From contig DATDNP010000085.1 in NCBI GenBank assembly GCA_036518215.1, positions 1 through 12,284 on the forward strand: a stretch of 12,284 nt of DNA, in the 5' to 3' direction. Both the position numbers and the translations under genes were made by a program. Shown here piece after piece: positions 6,533 to 12,025 of the stretch. Each line of letters starts with the position of its first letter. Position 1 is the first letter of the stretch. The notes under the pieces were generated by a model. It searched no databases. It had not been told where the DNA came from and saw only the letters and a program-made list of their open reading frames with translations. The stretch is from CF-39 sp036518215 (GTDB lineage Bacteria > Chloroflexota > Limnocylindria > P2-11E).

Positions 6533-6879
6533 GTGAGCGCCTCCACGATCTGTTTGACGTTCGCGGGGAGATGCGGCCGCAGGCGGTAGTACGTCCACAC
6601 ACCGCTTCGCGTCGCCTCGATGAGCCCCGCGTCGCGCAGCTTTCCCATGTGGTGCGTGATCGTCGGCTGCGAGAGGCCGGTCGACGCGGTGAAGTCGCAC
6701 GTGCAGAGCGCCGATCTCGCGTCGCGCAGCGTCGCGACGATCCGAATGCGGGTCGGGTCGGCGAGCGCTTTGAGCACGTCGCTCAGCTCGATCGCGCGGT
6801 CCTCATCGAGCGAGAACTCGACGGCGCAGCACGTGCCGCGCTCACGCTCGGGTGTCGTCTTCGAGGCATTGACAGTCAT
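6529..6879 (-). CDS. arsR: ArsR/SmtB-family arsenic-responsive repressor
   Basis: This 116-residue winged-helix repressor dissociates from DNA on binding trivalent arsenic (family knowledge). The core LKALADPTRIRIVATL is typical, followed by ALCTCDF (Cys59, Cys61), matching the As(III)-binding CxCD of E. coli ArsR, and by the recognition helix LSQPTITHHMGKLRDAGLI. An N-terminal Cys17-Cys18 pair resembles the alternative site of Corynebacterium ArsR, which uses an N-terminal CC plus one helix cysteine. ATG 6879 is chosen over the in-frame ATG 6903 because a good promoter (TTGACG, 17-nt spacer, TATACA) ends 8 nt before 6879 and would put transcription start inside the longer version. The mRNA would then be leaderless or nearly so. 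The stop overlaps the start of the cysteine-rich peptide gene. arsM is divergent. Confidence 0.92.
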   Translation of the reverse strand: MTVNASKTTPERERGTCCAVEFSLDEDRAIELSDVLKALADPTRIRIVATLRDARSALCTCDFTASTGLSQPTITHHMGKLRDAGLIEATRSGVWTYYRLRPHLPANVKQIVEALT

Positions 6880-6930
6880 CAATGTCTTGTATAGCGTACG
6901 CATCGACGAACGTCAATACGTTCAAGGAGG
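6867..6930. promoter_or_regulatory. Interlocked divergent arsR/arsM promoters with two inverted repeats
   Basis: Plus strand (arsM): consensus -35 TTGACA (6869-6874), 17-nt spacer, -10-like TAGCGT (6892-6897; TATAGC at 6890-6895 is an alternative), then Shine-Dalgarno AAGGAGG (6924-6930), 6 nt before ATG 6937. Minus strand (arsR): -35 TTGACG (plus 6916-6911), 17-nt spacer, -10 TATACA (plus 6893-6888), 8 nt before ATG 6879. The two -10 elements overlap. Two perfect inverted repeats flank them: CATTGA-6-TCAATG (6867-6884), covering the arsM -35 and the arsR start codon, and GAACGT-4-ACGTTC (6908-6923), covering the arsR -35 and the arsM leader. ArsR bound at either would be expected to repress both genes until arsenite is present. 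The elements are seen; the binding is inferred. Confidence 0.7.
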
Positions 6931-6936
6931 CGCGCG

Positions 6937-7689
6937 ATGAGCGAGGTACAGGAGGCCGTCCGGGCGAGGTACGCCGAGCGGGCGCTGCAGATGGCGAAAA
7001 CGTCGAGCTGTTGTGAGAGCGGCGCATCCTGCGGCGACGGGTACTCGGCCGAGGAGCTGGCCAGCGTCGGGGTCGATCCGTCGGCGAGCCTTGGCTGTGG
7101 GAATCCGACGCTCCTCGCCGACCTTGCGCCGGGCGAGAAGGTCCTCGACCTCGGATCCGGCGCGGGCCTCGACGTGCTCCTCTCCGCTCGCCGCGTCGCA
7201 CCGAACGGCCATGCGTACGGCGTGGACATGACCGACGAGATGCTCGCACTCGCGACCGAGAACCAGCGCAAGGCAGGCGTCGAGAACGCGACGTTCCTGA
7301 AGGGCACGATCGAGGATCTCCCGCTTCCCGATCGCGCCGTCGACGTCGTGATATCGAACTGCGTCATCAACCTTGCCGCGGACAAGGCCGCCGTGCTGCG
7401 CGAGGCCTATCGCGTCCTGCGACCGAACGGGCGCTTCGCGGTGTCCGACATGGTGGCACTCGAGGAGCTCTCGCCGGAGGCGAAGAAGCGTCTCGACCTG
7501 TGGGCCGGCTGCATCGCGGGGACGATCCCCGTCGACGAGTACGTGAGGACGCTGCGTGACGTCGGCTTCATCGACGTCGACGTGGAGGTCACGAACGAGA
7601 CACGCCTCGATGGCATCGACGGCCGGATCGCGAGCGCGTACATCCGCGCCCGAAAGCCCGACAGCCCGCTCGTCGAGAGCTGCTGCTAG
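6937..7689 (+). CDS. arsM: Arsenite S-adenosylmethionine methyltransferase
   Basis: This 250-residue enzyme methylates As(III) stepwise using S-adenosylmethionine, giving methylated and partly volatile arsenicals. The Rossmann SAM-binding motif is VLDLGSGAGLD (69-79). The conserved arsenic-site cysteines of the family are present: Cys54 in LGCGNP, Cys142 in SNCVINL and Cys192 in WAGCIAG, plus an N-terminal Cys25-Cys26 pair. The C-terminus ends VESCC, a vicinal pair that may bind additional As(III). Length is shorter than the algal ArsM (about 370-400) because the C-terminal domain is small, as in many bacterial forms. ATG 6937 follows AAGGAGG by 6 nt, one of the best ribosome binding sites in the window. 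It is divergent from arsR and should be derepressed by arsenite. It ends in CTAG shared with the convergent glycosyltransferase gene. Confidence 0.94.
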   Translation: MSEVQEAVRARYAERALQMAKTSSCCESGASCGDGYSAEELASVGVDPSASLGCGNPTLLADLAPGEKVLDLGSGAGLDVLLSARRVAPNGHAYGVDMTDEMLALATENQRKAGVENATFLKGTIEDLPLPDRAVDVVISNCVINLAADKAAVLREAYRVLRPNGRFAVSDMVALEELSPEAKKRLDLWAGCIAGTIPVDEYVRTLRDVGFIDVDVEVTNETRLDGIDGRIASAYIRARKPDSPLVESCC

Positions 7690-8762
7690 CCGCGGCGCGC
7701 GACCGCGGCCTCGTATGCCGCGACGGTGCGGCGAGCGACGGCGGGCCAGGTGAATTCGCGGAGGGCGCGCTCGCGGCCGCTCTCACCCATCCGCCGCGCG
7801 CGCTCCGGATCGCGTAGCAGCGCGAGGATCGCGTCCGCGATCGCGCGCGGCTCGTTGCGAGCATGGAGTCCGTCGAGGCCCTCGCGCACGACCTCACGCA
7901 GCGGCGCGATGTCTCCCGCGATGACGGGAATGCCCGCGAGCCATGCCTCGAGGTACGTGTGCCCAAAGGTCTCGTGATCGCTCGGCATCGCGAAGATCGC
8001 CGCGCGCGCGAACGCCTCGGCTTTCTCGGCCTCGTTCACGACGCCTCGATCGACCCACCGCACGTCACGTAGCGGGCGCGACAGGAACGCGTTCCACGCG
8101 GGCTGGCCGATCGCGACGAATCGTGCGTCGGGACGCTCGCGCCACACGAGCGGCGCCGCGCTACGGAGCGCGTGATACCCCTTGTACCGCTCCTTGCGTC
8201 CGACGAAGAGGATCGTCGCCGGCTCACGCGCGACCTCGGGAAGCTCGCTGAGGTTCGGTCCGACGCCCGTCACATGCACGTGCGTCACGCCGTGGTCGCG
8301 GTACCACGACGCCTCCCACTCGGTGAGCGCGATGACCGCGTCGTCGCGCCGGTAGCGCGCGATGTCCCGCCGACCCGCGCCCGAGAACGCCTGCCCAGGG
8401 TGGACGAGCGGCGTCTCGACGAACGCGGCGCCTTCCGCGCGCGCGGCGCGTTCGAGCGCCCCCGCCCACTCGCGCGCGAGCGAGTGCACGACATCGGCGC
8501 CGCGGAGGGCTCGACGGAGGTCTTCGTCGCGGACGAGCGTCGTCGGGAAGACGCCGTCGACGGCGGCGCCGAGCCGTCCGCCGCGTACGGGCAGCAGCGT
8601 CATGTTCGGCGCGTGCGCCATGAGCGAGCGCGTCCACGCCGAACGCATGCCGACGAGCCGCACCTCGTGGCCCATCGCGCTCAGCTCGCGATCGAGCGCG
8701 CGCGCGAACGTCTCGGATCCCCCGACGAACGAGATGAGCTTCTTCGCGATGACGACGCGCAC
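7686..8762 (-). CDS. GT4-family glycosyltransferase (first of a paralogous pair)
   Basis: This 358-residue GT-B fold enzyme transfers a sugar from a nucleotide donor to a glycan, lipid or small-molecule acceptor; neither substrate can be told from sequence. The N-terminal Rossmann domain opens VRVVIAKKLISFVGGSE, the interdomain region has VGRKERYKG (187-195), and the donor-site EX7E motif is Glu264...Glu272 (HETFGHTYLEAW). There is no transmembrane segment, so it is cytosolic or peripheral. It starts at GTG 8762, preceded at 6 nt by a TAnnnT hexamer (TAGCCT, plus 8774-8769), suggesting an internal leaderless promoter. It lies 17 nt after the second glycosyltransferase gene and shares long motifs with it (TEWExxWYxxHG, TPLxHPGQ), so the two arose by duplication. 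The stop overlaps that of arsM within CTAG. Confidence 0.9.
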   Translation of the reverse strand: MRVVIAKKLISFVGGSETFARALDRELSAMGHEVRLVGMRSAWTRSLMAHAPNMTLLPVRGGRLGAAVDGVFPTTLVRDEDLRRALRGADVVHSLAREWAGALERAARAEGAAFVETPLVHPGQAFSGAGRRDIARYRRDDAVIALTEWEASWYRDHGVTHVHVTGVGPNLSELPEVAREPATILFVGRKERYKGYHALRSAAPLVWRERPDARFVAIGQPAWNAFLSRPLRDVRWVDRGVVNEAEKAEAFARAAIFAMPSDHETFGHTYLEAWLAGIPVIAGDIAPLREVVREGLDGLHARNEPRAIADAILALLRDPERARRMGESGRERALREFTWPAVARRTVAAYEAAVARRG

Positions 8763-8779
8763 GAGGTGAGGCTAGTGCG

Positions 8780-9922
8780 CTACGCCAGGGCTTCGTCCGC
8801 GTGGACGTGGCTGCTCACGGCGCGCGCGTACGCATCTTCGACGCGGTCCATGACGCGTTCCCAGTCCCAGCGCTCGACGAGCTTCGCATGGCCGGCCGCA
8901 CCCATCCGACGGCGCAGCTCCCCGTCGTCAAGGAGCGTGAGGATCGCGCTCGCGATGTCGTCGATCTTCTGCGGCACCACAAGGCCGTCCACGCCGTGCG
9001 AGATCACCTCGCGCAGCGGGGCGATGTCGCCGCCGATCACCGGCTTCTCGTGCAGCCAAGCCTCGAGGTACCCGAGGCCGAACGTCTCGTGGAGTGAAGG
9101 CATGGCGAAGAGCGTGCACGCGTCGAGCGCTGCGCACTTCTCGGAGCCCGACGCCTTCTCGATCTCGATGATCCGCTCGTCCGTGTAGCGCGCGAACTCG
9201 TCGACGACGGCGCCGTAGAACCCCGGTACGCCGATGAAGACGAAACGAGCCTCGCGATAGCGCTTCCACACGCGTTCGGCCGCATCGAGCAGATGGATGA
9301 AGCCCTTGTACCGCTCGCGCCGCCCGATGAAGAGGACGATCGGCGCATCGGCGGGGATCGCGTGACGCGCGCGGAATCCCGCGCCGTCGTGCGAGCGGAC
9401 CGCGTTCGCGCCCATGCCGGTCATCACGACGCGATACGGGTCGATGCCGTGCTCGCTGTACCAGCCGCGCTCCCACTCGGTCATCGTCGTGATCGCGCTC
9501 GCGCGGCGATAGCGCGCGAAGTCCGCCGGGGTGTCGCCGCCGTGGAACTGGCCCGGATGCGCGAGCGGCGTGAGGACGATGGGGATGTCGAGCTCCTCGG
9601 CGGCGCGGAGCGAGCTGTCGAAGTACTCGCGGCACACGTTGTGGATGAGGTCGCGGTCCTCGGCGTAATGCTCGAGCTCGTCGAGCGGGAGGAGATCGAG
9701 GAGCATCGACGCATCCGCGACCATCCCGAGGAGGCCGCCCCGCGGCTTCAGCTGGATGACATCCACGCCGTTGTCGGTGAAGCGCGGGCGATCGTCGAAC
9801 GCCTGCCCGCAGACCACACGCACGTCGTGCCCGCGTGCCGCGAGGCGTGTCGCGAATTGATAGGTAAGGCTCTCCGACCCACCCATCGGCGAGTACGTGC
9901 GCTTCGTGAACAGGATCCGCAT
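8780..9922 (-). CDS. GT4-family glycosyltransferase (second of a paralogous pair)
   Basis: This 380-residue GT-B enzyme probably acts in cell-surface glycan, exopolysaccharide or glycolipid synthesis; acceptor and sugar are unknown. It opens with MRILFTKRTYSPMGGSESLT (residues 1-20), a glycine loop typical of GT4 enzymes. FIGRRERYKG (198-207) mirrors the paralogue, and the EX7E motif is Glu279...Glu287 (LHETFGLGYLEAW). ATG 9922 is chosen because GAGGAG lies 9 nt upstream; the open frame extends further upstream but would then run across the HNH gene. It is about 20 residues longer than its neighbour, mostly in the N-terminal half. The order HNH, this gene, then the paralogue, all on one strand with gaps of 38 and 17 nt, suggests one transcript. 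No sugar-nucleotide synthesis or transporter gene is in the window to reveal the pathway. Confidence 0.92.
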   Translation of the reverse strand: MRILFTKRTYSPMGGSESLTYQFATRLAARGHDVRVVCGQAFDDRPRFTDNGVDVIQLKPRGGLLGMVADASMLLDLLPLDELEHYAEDRDLIHNVCREYFDSSLRAAEELDIPIVLTPLAHPGQFHGGDTPADFARYRRASAITTMTEWERGWYSEHGIDPYRVVMTGMGANAVRSHDGAGFRARHAIPADAPIVLFIGRRERYKGFIHLLDAAERVWKRYREARFVFIGVPGFYGAVVDEFARYTDERIIEIEKASGSEKCAALDACTLFAMPSLHETFGLGYLEAWLHEKPVIGGDIAPLREVISHGVDGLVVPQKIDDIASAILTLLDDGELRRRMGAAGHAKLVERWDWERVMDRVEDAYARAVSSHVHADEALA

Positions 9923-9939
9923 GCCGGAGTGCTCCTCTT

Positions 9940-9957
9940 GCACGGCCCCTGCCGTGC
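9940..9957 (-). other. Intercistronic stem-loop between the HNH and glycosyltransferase genes
   Basis: A perfect 7-bp stem (GCACGGC / GCCGTGC) with a 4-nt loop starts a few nt after the HNH stop codon (TAG at 9963-9961) and ends right before the GAGGAG ribosome binding site of the glycosyltransferase gene. No U-run follows, so it is unlikely to be an intrinsic terminator. It could stabilise the upstream message or influence translation of the downstream one; this is inference from position only. Confidence 0.5.
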
Positions 9958-9960
9958 GGG

Positions 9961-10488
9961 CTACGAGGCGGCTTCGTCCAGGCCGATGAACTTGGCCCAG
10001 CTTTGCTCGCCGCCGCGTACGTACGACGAATACAGATAGGTGGGCGTGGCCGGCGGCCGCTTCGGCTGTCGCAGCAGCAGCATCTTCGACTCGGCGAGCG
10101 TCCGCCCGCCCTTCTTGTGGTTGCACGGACGGCAGGCCGCTACCACGTTCTCCCACGTGTGCTGCCCACCGCGATGTCGGGGCATGACGTGATCGAGCGT
10201 CAGGTCATTCCCGCGCTTCCCGCAGTACTGGCAGGTGTGGTCGTCGCGCTGCAGCACTTCCTTCCGCGTCAGCTTCACGACCGGCCGCGGCCGCTTCACG
10301 TGGTAGGCGAGCCGGATGACCGAGGGCGAGGGGAAGGAGAAGCGCTCGCTGGTGACGATGTGGCCGTTCTGCTCGATGACGGTCGCCTTTTCCTTCGCGA
10401 GCAGCACGACGGCGCGCCGGACGTTGCAGACGTTCAGCGGCTGATAGTCGAGGTTGAGGACGAGCACATTGGCATCGACGACCGCCAT
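9961..10488 (-). CDS. HNH-domain endonuclease-like protein
   Basis: This 175-residue protein has an HNH nuclease-type zinc finger: CQYCG (two Cys), then LTLDHVMPRHRGG with the metal-binding Asp-His, then the Asn-containing WENVVAACRPCNHKKGGRT (two more Cys). The N-terminal 80 residues (VLVLNLDYQPLNVCNVRRAVVLL) match a stand-alone HNH family common in high-GC and photosynthetic bacteria, usually a single chromosomal housekeeping-like gene rather than part of a restriction system; its cellular role is not established. There is no methylase or mobile element next to it. ATG 10488 is preceded by TAGAAT with only 6 nt between, the clearest leaderless arrangement in the window. It is divergent from pdxS with only 39 bp between starts, and heads the run of two glycosyltransferase genes. 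Confidence 0.9.
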   Translation of the reverse strand: MAVVDANVLVLNLDYQPLNVCNVRRAVVLLAKEKATVIEQNGHIVTSERFSFPSPSVIRLAYHVKRPRPVVKLTRKEVLQRDDHTCQYCGKRGNDLTLDHVMPRHRGGQHTWENVVAACRPCNHKKGGRTLAESKMLLLRQPKRPPATPTYLYSSYVRGGEQSWAKFIGLDEAAS

Positions 10489-10518
10489 ATACAGATTCTA
10501 CGGTCGTCGCAGTACGAT
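10476..10518. promoter_or_regulatory. Divergent HNH/pdxS promoter region with 9-bp inverted repeat
   Basis: Minus strand: -10 TAGAAT (plus 10500-10495), 6 nt before HNH ATG 10488. Plus strand: -10-like TACGAT (10513-10518), 9 nt before pdxS ATG 10528. The -10 elements are back to back and 12 bp apart, so polymerase binding at one probably excludes the other. A perfect 9-bp inverted repeat, CGACGACCG (10476-10484) and CGGTCGTCG (10501-10509), brackets the HNH start codon and -10 and ends just before the pdxS -10. One arm is also HNH codons 2-5, so chance cannot be excluded. No good -35 is seen for either. Confidence 0.45.
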
Positions 10519-10527
10519 TGGTCCCAG

Positions 10528-11442
10528 ATGACCACGTCTCAGAACGGCTCCAACGGCCAGACGAAGACGGGCACCTGGACCCTCAAGACCGGTCTCGCGC
10601 AGATGCTCAAGGGCGGCGTGATCATGGACGTCGTCACGGCCGAGCACGCGAAGATCGCCGAGGAGGCAGGCGCCGTCGCCGTCATGGCGCTCGAGCGCGT
10701 CCCCGCGGACATCCGCGCCACCGGTGGCGTCGCGCGGATGAGCGACCCGGAGAAGATCCTCGAGATCATGTCGGCGGTCACGATCCCGGTCATGGCGAAG
10801 GCTCGGATCGGCCACTTCGTCGAGGCGCGCGTGCTCGAGGCCCTCGGCGTCGACTACGTCGACGAGAGCGAGGTGCTCACGCCCGCGGACGAGCAGTTCC
10901 ACATCGACAAGCACGACTTCAAGGTCCCGTTCGTGTGCGGGGCGCGCGATCTCGGCGAGGCGCTGCGCCGCATCAACGAGGGCGCCGCGATGATCCGCAG
11001 CAAGGGCGAGGCGGGCACCGGCAACGTCGTCGAGGCCGTGCGTCACCTCCGCGCGATCACGTCGCAGATCAAGGCGCTGAAGGATCTGGACGACGCGGGT
11101 CTCGCGGAGAAGGCGAAGGAATATCGCGCGCCCGTCGATCTCGTGAAGCGCGTCGCGCAGGACCAGAAGCTGCCGGTCGTGCTCTTCTGCGCGGGCGGCA
11201 TCGCGACGCCCGCGGACGCGGCGCTCATGATGCAGCTCGGTGCCGAGGGGAACTTCGTCGGCTCGGGCATCTTCAAGTCGGGCGAGCCGGCGCGCCGCGC
11301 GAAGGCCATCGTCGAGGCGACGACGCACTTCACCGACGCGAAGCTCATCGCCGAGGTCTCGCGCGGGCTCGGCGAGCCGATGCGCGGTCTCGCGCTCGAG
11401 ACGATCCCGCCCGCCGAACGCCTTGCCGTCCGCGGCTGGTAA
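10528..11442 (+). CDS. pdxS: Pyridoxal 5'-phosphate synthase, lyase/synthase subunit PdxS
   Basis: This 304-residue (beta/alpha)8 enzyme makes pyridoxal 5'-phosphate from ribose 5-phosphate, glyceraldehyde 3-phosphate and ammonia, the last channelled from PdxT. Family signatures are very strong: TGTWTLKTGLAQMLKGGVI, then MDVVTAEHAKIAEEAGAVAV. Relative to B. subtilis PdxS with a 10-residue N-terminal offset, the key residues fall as expected: Asp34, Lys91 (in PVMAKARIG; forms the first imine with the pentose phosphate) and Lys159 (IRSKGE; the second lysine). Length is normal apart from the Asn/Gly-rich start. ATG 10528 is the only start consistent with the family and lies 9 nt after TACGAT; no Shine-Dalgarno site is present. 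pdxT overlaps its 3' end. It supplies the cofactor for aminotransferases and many other enzymes in the cytoplasm. Confidence 0.97.
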   Translation: MTTSQNGSNGQTKTGTWTLKTGLAQMLKGGVIMDVVTAEHAKIAEEAGAVAVMALERVPADIRATGGVARMSDPEKILEIMSAVTIPVMAKARIGHFVEARVLEALGVDYVDESEVLTPADEQFHIDKHDFKVPFVCGARDLGEALRRINEGAAMIRSKGEAGTGNVVEAVRHLRAITSQIKALKDLDDAGLAEKAKEYRAPVDLVKRVAQDQKLPVVLFCAGGIATPADAALMMQLGAEGNFVGSGIFKSGEPARRAKAIVEATTHFTDAKLIAEVSRGLGEPMRGLALETIPPAERLAVRGW

Positions 11443-12025
11443 GACAGCAACAGCGCGCGTCGGCGTCCTCGGCCTCCAAGGCGATTTCGCCGAGCATCTG
11501 CGCACGCTGCGCGAGCTCGGTGCCGAGGCGGTGGACGTGCGGCGGCCCGAGCAGCTCGATGAGGTCGACGCGCTCATCATCCCCGGCGGAGAGAGCACGA
11601 CGATCGGAAAGCTTGCGGATCGCTACCAGATCATCCCGAAGCTTCGCGATCGCGTCGCGCAGGGCATGCCGGTGTGGGGGACGTGCGCCGGCGCGATCTT
11701 CCTCGCGAAGGACGTGCCCGGGCATCCGCATCCGATCGCGGCGCTCATGGACATCGAGGTCGAGCGCAACGCGTTCGGTCGCCAGATCGATTCGTTCGAA
11801 GCCGATCTCGACGTGAAGGGGATGAGCGGCGGTCCGTATCACGCGGTCTTCATCCGCGCGCCGAAGATCAAGCCTGGATCGAAGGACGTGGAGACGATCG
11901 CGGCGCTTCCGGACGGTACGGTCGTCGCGGCCCGCGAGGGGAACCTCCTCGTGACGTCATTCCACCCCGAGCTCACGAAGGACGATCGCTTTCACCGCTA
12001 CTTCCTGGCGCTCGGGAAACGCTGA
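11423..12025 (+). CDS. pdxT: Pyridoxal 5'-phosphate synthase, glutaminase subunit PdxT
   Basis: This 200-residue class I glutaminase hydrolyses glutamine and feeds ammonia to PdxS. Seen: VGVLGLQGDFAEHL at the N-terminus, IIPGGEST (52-59) forming the oxyanion region, nucleophile Cys88 in WGTCAGAIFLA, ERNAFGRQ, and the His181-x-Glu183 pair in SFHPEL that completes the triad. No ATG or GTG precedes the conserved N-terminus in frame without running deep into pdxS. The closest start is TTG 11423, giving an 11-residue lead before RVGVLG and a 20-nt overlap with pdxS, consistent with coupled translation; no Shine-Dalgarno site is seen. The frame is intact. Its TGA overlaps the next ATG by one base (TGATG). 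Confidence 0.95.
   Translation: MPSAAGKTATARVGVLGLQGDFAEHLRTLRELGAEAVDVRRPEQLDEVDALIIPGGESTTIGKLADRYQIIPKLRDRVAQGMPVWGTCAGAIFLAKDVPGHPHPIAALMDIEVERNAFGRQIDSFEADLDVKGMSGGPYHAVFIRAPKIKPGSKDVETIAALPDGTVVAAREGNLLVTSFHPELTKDDRFHRYFLALGKR

Noticed and set aside
6880..6903. Longer arsR starting at ATG 6903
   Set aside because: It would place the start codon between the arsR -35 and -10 elements (TTGACG and TATACA), upstream of the likely transcription start; ATG 6879 fits both promoter and family length.
9923..10156. N-terminal extension of the second glycosyltransferase to 10156
   Set aside because: It overlaps the HNH coding sequence, while ATG 9922 has GAGGAG upstream and begins the typical GT4 N-terminus.
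9961..10488. HNH gene as part of a homing element or restriction system
   Set aside because: No intron or intein features, methylase, specificity subunit or repeats beside it; it matches a stand-alone chromosomal HNH family.
10003..10527. Upstream extension of pdxS to 10003
   Set aside because: It is antisense to the HNH gene; homology to PdxS begins at about 10560.
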